From: Rhodobacterales bacterium
Lineage (GTDB): Bacteria; Pseudomonadota; Alphaproteobacteria; Rhodobacterales; Rhodobacteraceae
Direction: 5' to 3'
Length of the DNA: 64,000 bases
NCBI GenBank assembly: GCA_021155205.1
Contig: JAJNPS010000047.1
Span: 186,001-250,000 of the forward strand
The position numbers and the translations under genes were made by a program. The notes under the pieces are model-generated. The model saw only the letters and a program-made list of their open reading frames with translations. It had not been told where the DNA came from and did not search any database. Shown piece by piece: positions 8,273 to 18,180 of this stretch; within the stretch, counting starts at the first letter, position 1, and each line of letters starts with the position of its first letter.

Positions 8273-9157
8273 CTAGAATCCGATTGAGGTGAGATAGGCG
8301 CGGTTGGCAGTTGCGTCGTCAACCGGCGAGGTCGGGCCCGCCGGATCGCAATCCTGTTCGACCGTGCACCAGCCGTCGAAGCCCGCATCCGTCAGAATCT
8401 GGCGCACGGCGGGAAAGTCCACGTCGCCCTTGCCAAGTTTGCAAAAGATCCCCTGGCGACAGGCGTCGTAGAAGCCGGTGCGGTTGGCCACGGCGCGGGC
8501 TTTGACCACCGGGTCGATGTCCTTGAAATGCATGTAGGAAATGCGTCCGATATGGCGACGCAGGAAAGCCACGGGATCGAAGCCGGCATAGGAATGGTGG
8601 CCGGTGTCAAAGCAGATTTTCAGCAGGGCGTCGTCGGTCTCATTCAGCAGGCGCTCCAGCTCCGGTTCGAAGTCGATGAAGCCTGCGGCGTGGGCATGGA
8701 TGCCGACGGTCAGGCCGTGATCGACGCCCAGTTTGGCGACGGTGTGGATGCGGTCGGTAAAGGCGCGCCATTCGGCAGCGTCCATCTGCTCCGCCTCGGC
8801 CGCGCGACCGGCGGTCGGGGCGCGGCGGGGCGAGATGCTGTCGATCAGCACCAGATGCTTTGCCCCATGGGCTGTCAGCGCCTTGCAGGTGCGCATCGCC
8901 CCGTCCCAGACATCGTCCCAGGCGTCGGGATCATGGAACGGGCGGAACACCACGCCGCCGATCAGCGTCAGGCCGTTGTCCGCCAGCGCGTCGCCAAGGA
9001 TCGCGGGGTCTTCGGGCATGAAGCCGACGGGGCCAAGCTCGATCCCTCTGTACCCTGCCGCCGCGCAATCCGACAGGACGCGCCGCCAGTCGGGGTTGCG
9101 GGGGTCGTTTGCAAATTCGACGCCCCAGGAACAGGGCGCGTTGCCGATGCGGATCAT
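8273..9157 (-). CDS. TIM-barrel sugar isomerase/epimerase or dehydratase, IolE/MocC-like
   Basis: The 294-residue protein belongs to the xylose-isomerase-like TIM-barrel superfamily. Its start, IGNAPCSWGVEF, resembles the APDSWG start of IolE/MocC proteins (inosose dehydratases). Metal-site-type residues occur in VGIHAHAAGFID, KICFDTGHHSYAG, ISYMHFKDID and the terminal TVEQDCD. AGGAGA precedes the ATG at 9157. It sits between two Gfo/Idh dehydrogenase genes (gaps of 9 and 10 bp) and is divergent from iolC/iolB/iolJ-like genes, which favours an inosose dehydratase or a related keto-sugar isomerase. I leave the symbol blank because members of this superfamily change substrate easily. Confidence 0.75.
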   Translation of the reverse strand: MIRIGNAPCSWGVEFANDPRNPDWRRVLSDCAAAGYRGIELGPVGFMPEDPAILGDALADNGLTLIGGVVFRPFHDPDAWDDVWDGAMRTCKALTAHGAKHLVLIDSISPRRAPTAGRAAEAEQMDAAEWRAFTDRIHTVAKLGVDHGLTVGIHAHAAGFIDFEPELERLLNETDDALLKICFDTGHHSYAGFDPVAFLRRHIGRISYMHFKDIDPVVKARAVANRTGFYDACRQGIFCKLGKGDVDFPAVRQILTDAGFDGWCTVEQDCDPAGPTSPVDDATANRAYLTSIGF

Positions 9158-9166
9158 GGATGTCTC

Positions 9167-10273
9167 CTACAGATTGACCCACTGGCCGGTTGAAGCAGAG
9201 GCAAAGGCTGCGGTGACGACGCGCATCACTTCCAGCCCGTCGCGAAAGGTCGGCCAAACGGGGGTGCCGGTCTCGATTGCGCACAGGAAATCGCGCGCCT
9301 CGATGATGATCTGGTCCTGATAGCCGGTGCCATGGGCGGGGCCCTGGGAAAATGGCAGAAAGTCGGGATGCGCGGGGCCTGTCAGGATCTTGCGGAACCC
9401 GCGCTGCGCCTCCGGCCCTTCGGCCTTGTAGAGCCACAGGGCATTCTGGTCCTCTTGATCAAAGCGGATTGCGCCCCTCGTGCCGGTGATTTCATAGGCA
9501 TAGCCCATCTTGCGGCCTGTCGCGACGCGGCTGAACGACAGATGCCCCATCGCACCGTTCTCAAAACGGCACAGGAACTGGCCGATGTCGTCATTGGTGA
9601 CGGCGACGGGGCCATCCGGTCCGGGGCGGGTCTTGTGGACGGTGGCGATGTCGGCAGTCAGGCGGGCGATGGGGCCGATCAGGGCAAGGGCCGCGTTGAT
9701 CATGTGCGGGGCAAGGTCGCCCATGGTGCCATTGGCCGCCCCATGGCTGCGCCAGGTTGCGGGTTTTTCGGGATTGCTGTCGAAATCCTCGGTATGTTCG
9801 CCGCGAAACCAGGTGACGGTGCCGATCTCGCCCGATGCCACCAGCGCGCGGGCATATTGCGAGGCCGGTGTGCGGATGTAGTTGAAACCGACCATGTTCG
9901 TGCAACCGGACGTTTCGGCGGCGGCAACCATGGCAAGGCTGTCGTCGAGGTTTGCGCCAAGTGGTTTTTCACAGAAAACGGGCTTGCCCTGCGCAAAGGC
10001 AGCCTCGGCGATGGCGCGGTGGGTGTCTTGCGTGCTGGCGATCACCACGGCCTGAACCAGCGGGTCGCCCACAAGCGCGCGCCAGTCGGCGGTCGCGCGC
10101 CGGAACCCGTAGGCGCGGCGATAACGTTCGGCGGATGCGTCCGATGTTGCGGCGACCATTTCCAGTCTTGGGCGCAAAACCGTGTCGAACACCGCCCCCA
10201 CCGAAGACATTGCGACGGCGTGGGCCTTACCCATATAGCCGCCGCCGACAATTCCGATGCCGATGTCACGCAT
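9167..10273 (-). CDS. Gfo/Idh/MocA-family oxidoreductase, first gene of the leftward arm
   Basis: The 368-residue protein starts with a Rossmann motif, IGIGIVGGGYMGKAHA (residues 4-19), and has FCEKPLGA near residue 101. Further C-terminal are MGDLAPHMINAALAL and HLSFSRVATGR, typical of the substrate domain. The ATG at 10273 lies 22 bp from the LacI-type palindrome. It differs clearly from the second dehydrogenase of the same operon, so the two probably act at different steps or on different stereoisomers. A myo-, scyllo- or chiro-inositol-type substrate is an inference from context only. Confidence 0.9.
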   Translation of the reverse strand: MRDIGIGIVGGGYMGKAHAVAMSSVGAVFDTVLRPRLEMVAATSDASAERYRRAYGFRRATADWRALVGDPLVQAVVIASTQDTHRAIAEAAFAQGKPVFCEKPLGANLDDSLAMVAAAETSGCTNMVGFNYIRTPASQYARALVASGEIGTVTWFRGEHTEDFDSNPEKPATWRSHGAANGTMGDLAPHMINAALALIGPIARLTADIATVHKTRPGPDGPVAVTNDDIGQFLCRFENGAMGHLSFSRVATGRKMGYAYEITGTRGAIRFDQEDQNALWLYKAEGPEAQRGFRKILTGPAHPDFLPFSQGPAHGTGYQDQIIIEARDFLCAIETGTPVWPTFRDGLEVMRVVTAAFASASTGQWVNL

Positions 10274-10295
10274 GGGACGCCCCCGTCAAAACCGA

Positions 10296-10311
10296 TTGCA
10301 ACCGGTTGCAA
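10296..10311. promoter_or_regulatory. Perfect LacI-type operator palindrome TTGCAACCGGTTGCAA
   Basis: This 16-bp sequence is a perfect inverted repeat with a central CG, the usual architecture of LacI-family operators. It lies in the 100-bp divergent region between the leftward dehydrogenase (start 10273) and the rightward kinase (start 10374). A possible rightward promoter overlaps it: TTGCAA at 10296 as -35 and TATCGT at 10318 as -10, spaced 16 bp. One bound repressor could therefore control both arms. The matching regulator is probably the LacI protein at 6113-7108. Confidence 0.75.
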
Positions 10312-10373
10312 AATGAGTATCGTCAGGTGATGACAAAGGTCAATCGCAATTCTTTGCGCATCTCAAGGCGGAC

Positions 10374-11339
10374 ATGATGCAGCGGCTTTGGCATCGCATG
10401 CGGCTGGGTCGATTCGTGGTGCTCGGGCGGGTTGGAATGGACCTTTACGCCGACCCCCCGGGTACACGGATCGAGGATGCCGCGCACTATGTGTCGGCGA
10501 TCGGCGGGTCTGCGGGCAATATCGCGGTAGCGCTGGCGCGGCAGGGGATGGAGGCCGGGCTGCTGTCCTGCCTGTCGGACGATGCCGTCGGGCGATATTG
10601 CCGGGGAGAGCTGGCGCGATATGGGGTCGGCACTGCGCATGTGCGGCTGGTCGCGGGCGGGGTTCGGACATCGCTTGCGGTGACGGAAACGCGGGCCAAA
10701 GGTTGCCAGACCGTGCTTTACCGCAATGGGGCCGCCGACTTCGACCTGACCGAGGCGGATGTGGCGGCGGTCGATTTCGCCCCCTTGGCGGCGCTGGTGG
10801 TGACGGGCACGGCGCTTGCGGCGGAACCGTCGCGCCGCGCCGCGATGATGGCGATTGACCGGGCCAGGCATGCGGGCGCGCTGGTCGTTTTCGACATCGA
10901 CTATCGCGCCTATTCCTGGGCAAGTCGAAACCAGGCTGCGGAAACCTGCCTGATAGCGGCAGATCAGGCGGATGTGGTGGTCGGCAATGACGAAGAGTTT
11001 GCGCTGCTGGCAGGCGACACCGATGGTCTGGCTCTGGCACGCCACATGGCGCGGGAGACGGCCTTGCTGGTCGTCTACAAACAGGGTGCGGCAGGGTCGA
11101 TGACCTTTACCGGCGACTTCGGGTTTACCACCGGCATCTATCCTGTCGCGGCGCAAAAGCCGACCGGGGCAGGCGACGGGTTCATGGGCGGGCTGCTGGC
11201 GGGATTGGCAAGGGGCCACACGATTGACGCCGCCATCCGGCGCGGTTCAGCCACCGCCGCGATCGTCGTGTCGGGGATCGGCTGCGCACCGGCATCGCCG
11301 GATGAGGCCATGTTAGAGACGTTTTTAGCGCAACATTAG
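10374..11339 (+). CDS. iolC: PfkB-family carbohydrate kinase, IolC-like (5-dehydro-2-deoxygluconokinase)
   Basis: The 321-residue ribokinase-fold protein has the glycine-rich substrate motif IGGSAGNIAVALARQG (43-58) and the PfkB signature KPTGAGDGF with catalytic D268. Early residues (LGRVGMDLYADPPG) match IolC, which phosphorylates 5-dehydro-2-deoxy-D-gluconate in inositol catabolism. AAGGCGG lies upstream of the ATG at 10374; ATG 10377 is an alternative start. Many proteobacterial IolC proteins are about 640 residues, with a fused aldolase-like C-terminal domain; this one is the stand-alone kinase, followed by a separate aldolase gene. IolB directly downstream supports the assignment. Confidence 0.75.
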   Translation: MMQRLWHRMRLGRFVVLGRVGMDLYADPPGTRIEDAAHYVSAIGGSAGNIAVALARQGMEAGLLSCLSDDAVGRYCRGELARYGVGTAHVRLVAGGVRTSLAVTETRAKGCQTVLYRNGAADFDLTEADVAAVDFAPLAALVVTGTALAAEPSRRAAMMAIDRARHAGALVVFDIDYRAYSWASRNQAAETCLIAADQADVVVGNDEEFALLAGDTDGLALARHMARETALLVVYKQGAAGSMTFTGDFGFTTGIYPVAAQKPTGAGDGFMGGLLAGLARGHTIDAAIRRGSATAAIVVSGIGCAPASPDEAMLETFLAQH

Positions 11340-11347
11340 GAAACCGG

Positions 11348-12190
11348 ATGCACATCGCCCCGTATGACAACCGCAGCCAGCCGATCATCGGTGCCGATCA
11401 TCCGCTGGTGCCGCTGGTCTATTTCAATATCGTCAGGCTGACGCGGGGAGAGGTGTTTGGTTCGACCGTTCCGGGATATGAAACCTGTGTCGTCCCAGCG
11501 ACTGGGACGGTGGATGTCACGGTGGACGACACGGATTTCGCAGGCATCGGCAAGCGTCGCCTGAACGTCTGGGATGGCGAGCCGGAGGGCGTTTATGTCG
11601 GGTCTGGCTGTCCGGCACGGATCATCTGCATCTCGGATGCCGCAGAGGTGTTTGTCGCTGGGGCGCGATATGACACGGTGCTGCCCGCCTTTGCCATTCG
11701 CGCGGATGAGATCGATCCGGTCCAGTACGGTTCCGACGACACAAAGACGCACCGCAAGATCAAGCATATCCTTGGGCAACGCTATCACGACCGGGTGGGG
11801 CGGCTGCTGGTGTCGGAACTCTATACCGTCGGCGCGGGCGGCTGGTCGGGATTTCCCAGCCACAAGCACGACACGGACCGGCTGCCCTTGGAGACGCGGC
11901 ATGATGAGGCCTACAATTTCCGGTTCAACCCGCCCCATGGGTCGGGCCTGCAGATGCTGCAACGCGCGGATGGTGAGCCGGGCGAGGCCTATCACATTGT
12001 CGACGGATCGACGATCGCGATAGACCGGGGGTATCATCCCTGCTGCGTGCTACCAGGATACGAGATGTACTATTTCACCATCCTCGGTGGGCTAAGCCAA
12101 CGACCGCTGGTGCAGTATTTCCAGCCAAGCCATGCCGACCAGATCGAGACGATTCCGGGGATCAAGGACATGATCGCAAAGTTCAAATGA
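11348..12190 (+). CDS. iolB: 5-deoxy-glucuronate isomerase (IolB)
   Basis: The 280-residue protein is of the IolB/KduI bicupin family. The metal-binding stretch SHKHDTD (H172, H174) is followed by HDEAYNFRFNPP (E187 region) and a second cluster DRGYHPCCVLPGYEMYYF near the C-terminus. IolB converts 5-deoxy-D-glucuronate to 5-dehydro-2-deoxy-D-gluconate, the substrate of IolC. It starts 8 bp after the kinase with AGGAAA upstream, and its TGA overlaps the aldolase ATG. Its presence is the strongest evidence that this block handles an inositol-type intermediate. Confidence 0.88.
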   Translation: MHIAPYDNRSQPIIGADHPLVPLVYFNIVRLTRGEVFGSTVPGYETCVVPATGTVDVTVDDTDFAGIGKRRLNVWDGEPEGVYVGSGCPARIICISDAAEVFVAGARYDTVLPAFAIRADEIDPVQYGSDDTKTHRKIKHILGQRYHDRVGRLLVSELYTVGAGGWSGFPSHKHDTDRLPLETRHDEAYNFRFNPPHGSGLQMLQRADGEPGEAYHIVDGSTIAIDRGYHPCCVLPGYEMYYFTILGGLSQRPLVQYFQPSHADQIETIPGIKDMIAKFK

Positions 12191-13020
12191 CTGTCGCGAC
12201 GCTGGAACAGGTGCTGCGGCCCTGCCTTGGGGACGGTACGGCAATTGCCGGTGTCGTCGTGCTGGGTTGGGAGGATGCGCAGGCCTATGTGATGGCCGCC
12301 GAGGCGGAGGGGCGGCCGGTGATCCTGCAGGCCGGGCCGGGATGCAGGGCGCATACGCCCCTGCCGGTGCTGGGTGCGATGTTGCGGCATCTGGCCGAAG
12401 GAGCGTCGATTCCCGTGGTGGCGCATCTGGATCACGGCGAAAATCTCGATGTCTGCCGCGCCGCGATTGATCATGGCTTCACCTCGGTCATGTATGACGG
12501 ATCGGCGCTGCCATTTGTGGAAAATGTCTCTAACACGGCAAAAATCGTGGATCTTGGGCATCGCGCAGGCGTGTCGGTCGAGGCGGAGCTGGGCTATGTC
12601 GGCTATGCTGACGGTGCTGTCTCACAGGGGACAGACCCTGCGATGGTGGCGCGATTTGCGGCGGAAACCGCGATCGATGCGCTGGCAATCTCGGTCGGCA
12701 ACGTGCATCTGATGACTGGAACCGGGACGGTTATCGACTTCGGGCTCCTGCGGCGCATCGCGGCCGACGCACCGGATTTGCCGCTGGTCCTGCATGGCGG
12801 ATCAGGTATTGCCCCCGATCTGCGCCGCAGGCTGGCGCGACAGACGACCGTGTGCAAGTTCAACATCGGAACCGAACTGCGGCAGGCCTTTGGCAGCGCG
12901 TTGCGGCAGGCCGTGCTGGCGCAGCCGGACCGCTTTGACCGCATCCAGATCCTGAAAGAGACCGTCCCGCCGCTGGTCCTGGTGGCGCGGCGCGTGATTG
13001 CAGGGCTGGCGCGCGACTAA
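12187..13020 (+). CDS. Class II aldolase, IolJ/fructose-bisphosphate-aldolase-like
   Basis: The 277-residue protein is a zinc-dependent class II aldolase. It shows HLDHG (80-84, catalytic D82 and zinc H83), MYDGS (102-106), AELG with E134, VGNVH (H174), LHGGSG (H203) and KFNIGTELR near the C-terminus. In the inositol route IolJ splits 2-deoxy-5-keto-gluconate-6-phosphate into dihydroxyacetone phosphate and malonate semialdehyde. The loop VGNVH replaces the common IGTSHG of true fructose-bisphosphate aldolases, which fits a changed substrate. It overlaps iolB by 4 bp (ATGA) and ends convergently with rhaK, sharing stop-codon bases. Confidence 0.78.
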   Translation: MTVATLEQVLRPCLGDGTAIAGVVVLGWEDAQAYVMAAEAEGRPVILQAGPGCRAHTPLPVLGAMLRHLAEGASIPVVAHLDHGENLDVCRAAIDHGFTSVMYDGSALPFVENVSNTAKIVDLGHRAGVSVEAELGYVGYADGAVSQGTDPAMVARFAAETAIDALAISVGNVHLMTGTGTVIDFGLLRRIAADAPDLPLVLHGGSGIAPDLRRRLARQTTVCKFNIGTELRQAFGSALRQAVLAQPDRFDRIQILKETVPPLVLVARRVIAGLARD

Positions 13021-14375
13021 CCCTGCACCAGCCGCCGCCAGCGCGCGGCATAGGCGGCAAGAGCGGGGTCGGGCCGGATTGGCGTTTCGGCGGGATGCGA
13101 TGTCGGCGCGCCCGAAGGCTGGAACAGCAGCGCCGCCCCGACCGCCGTGCCGGTCTGAGCCGCCGAAGCGATGACAGGTCGGTCGATTGCACTCGCCAGC
13201 ATCGCGGTGAAGTGCGGATTGCGGGCAAACGGCCCCTCGACGATTGCCGGACCCTGCGCACCGATCATCTGCAGGCATTCGGCGGTCATAAGGGCAAGGT
13301 AGTAACCCATCGCAACTTCGGTCTGGCCCGGAGCGCGGTCCTCGGCGGTCCAGCGGGCCTGCCGGTCGGGGAAGGGTCCGCTGCCGGGCTGGACCGCGGG
13401 CAGCAGCATGATGCCACGGTTTGCGACGGTGGAGATGTCGTCCTGCGTTGCAGTGCCGGACTGCCCCTGCAGGATGGCGTCAAACTCCCGCCCGCCCATG
13501 AACCGCGCTGACGGGACCGGTGCACCGAGGGCATTCACATTGACCAGTGTATCGCGGATGGGGTCCAGCGGTACGGACAGGCCGCCCATTGCCATGCTAA
13601 CGACCCAGGTGCCGGTCGAAACCACCGAAAACGGGGGGGTTCGGTCACGAATATGCGGGAGCAGAGACGCATTGCTGTCATGGATGCCACACAGGACAGG
13701 CGTCTGGGGGGCAAGGCCGGTCAGGGTTGCCACCTTGGGCAGGATCCAGCCCAACGGGTCGCCGGGCGCCATGACAGGGGCAAGCTTTCCCTCCAGACCC
13801 AGTCGCAAGACGAGGCTGGAGGGCCGACTTCGGAAAGGGTCCCAAAGGTCGGTATGACAGCCAAGTGAGGTGACATCGCAGGCCGTCCGACCCGTCAGGC
13901 GAAAGCCCCAGTATTGCGGCCAGGTCACGATCTGCGCGGTGCGGCCGCGCAGGGTGGGATCTTGCGCAAACTGCCAGAACAGCTGTGCCCCGATGTTCAG
14001 GCCCACCGGCAGACCAGGAGAACCAGTTTCCGCAAACGGCGGGCGGATGGCGTCATAGGCGGCGCGGGCGTCGTCGGGGCCGCAATGTTCATAGTCGAGG
14101 ACTGGCGCAGCAAGGTCGCCGGTTGCGGTCAAGAGCGCTGCGCAGGCGCCGTGGGTGGTGACGGCCAGGCCTTCAATCCCATGCCTGGAATGCAAGTGCT
14201 TCAGCGACCGGATGGCAAAATCCCACAGGCCTTCGGTGTCGAAATGCGGCCATGGGGGGCCTTGCAGGGCGGTGTTGGGCTTTGTCTCGACGGCGATCTC
14301 CGCGCGGCTGGACAGGTCTACGACCGCAACCTTGGCATTGGTCTTGCCGATGTCGATGACGCCGACATGCCTCAT
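13017..14375 (-). CDS. rhaK: L-rhamnulose/rhamnose kinase of the FGGY family
   Basis: The 452-residue protein begins VGVIDIGKTNAKVAVVDL, the phosphate-binding motif of FGGY sugar kinases. Later motifs are CGIHDSNASLLPHI, VSTGTWVVSM (adenosine region) and GPFARNPHFTAML. It is the last gene of the rhamnose operon, in the same position as rhaK of Rhizobium leguminosarum, where the kinase is also needed for sugar uptake. The true start is the ATG at 14375, overlapping the mutarotase TGA by 4 bp; the frame stays open further upstream. The stop TAG is interlocked with the TAA of the convergent aldolase gene. Confidence 0.92.
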   Translation of the reverse strand: MRHVGVIDIGKTNAKVAVVDLSSRAEIAVETKPNTALQGPPWPHFDTEGLWDFAIRSLKHLHSRHGIEGLAVTTHGACAALLTATGDLAAPVLDYEHCGPDDARAAYDAIRPPFAETGSPGLPVGLNIGAQLFWQFAQDPTLRGRTAQIVTWPQYWGFRLTGRTACDVTSLGCHTDLWDPFRSRPSSLVLRLGLEGKLAPVMAPGDPLGWILPKVATLTGLAPQTPVLCGIHDSNASLLPHIRDRTPPFSVVSTGTWVVSMAMGGLSVPLDPIRDTLVNVNALGAPVPSARFMGGREFDAILQGQSGTATQDDISTVANRGIMLLPAVQPGSGPFPDRQARWTAEDRAPGQTEVAMGYYLALMTAECLQMIGAQGPAIVEGPFARNPHFTAMLASAIDRPVIASAAQTGTAVGAALLFQPSGAPTSHPAETPIRPDPALAAYAARWRRLVQG

Positions 14376-14686
14376 GGCAGATGGAACACCGGCACCAGCG
14401 GGGTGGCGACCGGGGAGCCGTCGGGGTTGGTTTCCATGATGTCGGCCATATGCACCCACCAGCGGCGCATGACGGGATGGTCGGGCAGGGCGTCCATCGT
14501 GTGGTCCGATGCTCGCCAGAGAACGCCGAACAGGATGCGCGTTTCGGGATCGAGGTGAATGGAGTAGTAAGAGATGCCCGCCTCATGCAAAAGCGTCACC
14601 AATTCGGGCCAAATGGCATCATGGCGGCGTTTGTATTCGTCCTCCATCCCCGGATTGAGACGCATCTTGAAGGCGTACTGTTCCAT
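14372..14686 (-). CDS. rhaU: L-rhamnose mutarotase
   Basis: The 104-residue protein has the length of E. coli RhaM and the same landmarks: YKRRHDAIWPEL with the catalytic-type histidine H22, SIHLDPETRILF, VMRRWWVHMADIM, and the terminal FHLP. It interconverts alpha and beta anomers of L-rhamnose. The ATG at 14686 overlaps the rhaQ TGA. The rhizobial name rhaU is used because the operon order matches; rhaM is the enterobacterial equivalent. Confidence 0.95.
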   Translation of the reverse strand: MEQYAFKMRLNPGMEDEYKRRHDAIWPELVTLLHEAGISYYSIHLDPETRILFGVLWRASDHTMDALPDHPVMRRWWVHMADIMETNPDGSPVATPLVPVFHLP

Positions 14687-15660
14687 CAGCGTTTCTGTCC
14701 CCACAGCCTTGGAAGAGCGATGACACCAATCAGCAGCGCCCCGAGGAAGATCGACATCACGATACCCGGCACGTTCAGAAGGCCAAAGCCGAATGTGACA
14801 AGGCCCATGATGAAGGCCGCGAGGACGACGCCGGGGATGGTGCCCGATCCGCCAAGGATGTTGACGCCGCCGAGGACGACCATGGTGACGATCTCCAGCT
14901 CCCATCCCGTCGCGATGGAGGGGCGCGTCGAACCGAGGCGGGAGGTCAGGCAAACGGCGGCGATGCCGGACATCAGGCCGGTCAGAAGGAACAGGATGAA
15001 GCGGACGCGGACGACGCGGATGCCGGAGAAAAGGGCGGCGGTGGGGTTGTTGCCGATGGCAAAGACGGCGCGTCCGAAATTGGTGCGGTGCAGGAGGACG
15101 TAGTAGGCGATGGCGGCGACGGCGAACAGCGCGAGTTCAAAGCTGATCACCCAAAAGACATAGCCCTGCCCGAAATAGGCAAAATCCTTGGGGTATCCAT
15201 TGAAGGCCTGGTCGCCAAGGATGATGAAGCTGATACCCCGGAACAGGCTCATCGTGCCGATGGTGACGACGATTGACGGCAGGCCGAGGCCCGCGACCAG
15301 CGCACCATTGACGACACCGCAGGCGAGGCCGGTCAGAATGCCGGCCACGACGATTTCGGGCGTGCCGGCCCCGGCGGTCATCGCAAGACCCATGGCGGTG
15401 GAGGCCAGCGCGATGATCGAGGCAACGCTCAGGTCGATCTCTCCGGCGATGATCAGCATCGCCATGGCAAAGGCGATCAACGCCTTTTCGGTGAAGTTGA
15501 AAGTGGCGTCGGACAGGTTCCAGGCATTCAGGAAATAGGGCGAGGCAAAGCTGTTGATGACGAAAATCGTGACGAACACCGCCAGAAGCAGGGTTTCCCA
15601 GCTGCGCAGGGCACGGCGACCACGTGATTGCAGGCGGTCGGGGATCGGGTGCGCGGTCAT
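14686..15660 (-). CDS. rhaQ: Rhamnose ABC transporter permease RhaQ
   Basis: A 324-residue membrane protein of the RbsC/AraH-type sugar permease family, with eight or more hydrophobic segments. It contains AGEIDLSVASIIALASTAMG and the cytoplasmic coupling stretch FGRAVFAIGNNPTAALFSGI, followed by VVLGGVNILGGSGTIPG. It forms the membrane channel with RhaP, driven by the ATPase RhaT. It overlaps rhaP upstream by 4 bp and the mutarotase downstream by 1 bp. Which permease is called P or Q follows the rhizobial operon order. Confidence 0.92.
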   Translation of the reverse strand: MTAHPIPDRLQSRGRRALRSWETLLLAVFVTIFVINSFASPYFLNAWNLSDATFNFTEKALIAFAMAMLIIAGEIDLSVASIIALASTAMGLAMTAGAGTPEIVVAGILTGLACGVVNGALVAGLGLPSIVVTIGTMSLFRGISFIILGDQAFNGYPKDFAYFGQGYVFWVISFELALFAVAAIAYYVLLHRTNFGRAVFAIGNNPTAALFSGIRVVRVRFILFLLTGLMSGIAAVCLTSRLGSTRPSIATGWELEIVTMVVLGGVNILGGSGTIPGVVLAAFIMGLVTFGFGLLNVPGIVMSIFLGALLIGVIALPRLWGQKR

Positions 15661-16624
15661 GGGTTTTCCGCCCGCTTCAGGATGATGCGGCCCTTTTGGC
15701 GGCCCTGGGTGGCATTGAACGCTACCGCGAGGATGATCGCTGTGCCTGAGATGGCCATTTGCCAGAACGGCGAGACACCGATCACCGGCAAGGCGTTCTT
15801 GATCACCCCAAGGAAGATCGCGCCAAGGACGGCACCGCCGACCGTGCCGAGGCCGCCCGCAATGGAGATTCCGCCGATGACGCAGGCGGCAACGACATCA
15901 AGTTCGAATCCCCCGGCGATATCGACATAGGCGACAGCATAGCGCGCGACCCAAAGATAGCCCGTCAGTCCCGCCAGCGCACCGGAAATGACAAAGGCCG
16001 CGCACTGGGTGCGTCCGACGTCGATGCCGGCATAGACGGCAGCGTGGGGGTTGCCGCCGACAGCGTAGAAAGCGCGGCCCAGGGGGCTGCGGGTCAGCAG
16101 GATGGCAAAAGCGGCAATGATGGCAATGGCGATCCAGGACATCACCGGCAGACCAAGAACGACGTGGCGGGGCAGCGCCTTGAAGCCTTCGGTCATCTCA
16201 TGCGCGTTCACCCATTTGCCGTCGGTCATCAGGAAAATCACGCCGCGATAGATGGTCATGGTGCCAAGCGTGACGACAATGGAGGGGATACCGGCCTTCC
16301 AGACGAGCAGGCCGTTGATCAAGCCCAGGGCGGCGCCCAAGGCCACGGCGGACAGCACGATCACCGGGATCGGCACACCTGCGCCGTTCATCAGCGCGGC
16401 AACCATGCCGGTCAGGGCGAGGTTCGCAGCAACGGACAGGTCGATGCACTTGGTCAGGATCACGATCATCTGGCCGATAGCGAGGATGATCAGAGGCGAG
16501 GTGTCGTTGAAGACGCTTGCCAGGTTGTTGGGTGAGATGAATGCGGGGAAGCGATAGGCGATGAGGGCGAGCAGCACAAGAATTGCGGCGGCGAGCAGGA
16601 CTTCGCGGGATTGGAGCAGGCGGG

Positions 16625-16628
<4 letters not shown>
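15657..16628 (-). CDS. rhaP: Rhamnose ABC transporter permease RhaP
   Basis: A 323-residue sugar ABC permease, paralogous to the next gene. Landmarks are LTKCIDLSVAANLALTGMVAAL, GIPSIVVTLGTMTIYRG, LGRAFYAVGGNPHAAVYAGI (coupling loop for the ATPase) and CVIGGISIAGGLGTVGG. It lies between rhaT and rhaQ with 4-bp overlaps on both sides, so the three inner-membrane transporter genes are translationally linked. Confidence 0.92.
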
Positions 16629-18121
<1,493 letters not shown>

Positions 18122-18145
18122 CTGGTTGACCTTGGGAAGGAAGGG

Positions 18146-18172
18146 GCCCGGCGACGGGGTTTGCCGCCGGGC
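18146..18172 (-). other. Stem-loop between rhaS and rhaT
   Basis: GCCCGGCG (18146-18153) and CGCCGGGC (18165-18172) form an 8-bp perfect GC stem with an 11-base loop. In the rha transcript it lies just after the rhaS stop codon and is not followed by a U-run, so it is not a classical terminator. Such hairpins after binding-protein genes often protect the upstream mRNA and make the binding protein more abundant than the membrane components; that role is inferred. Confidence 0.65.
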
Positions 18173-18180
18173 GTTTTCGA

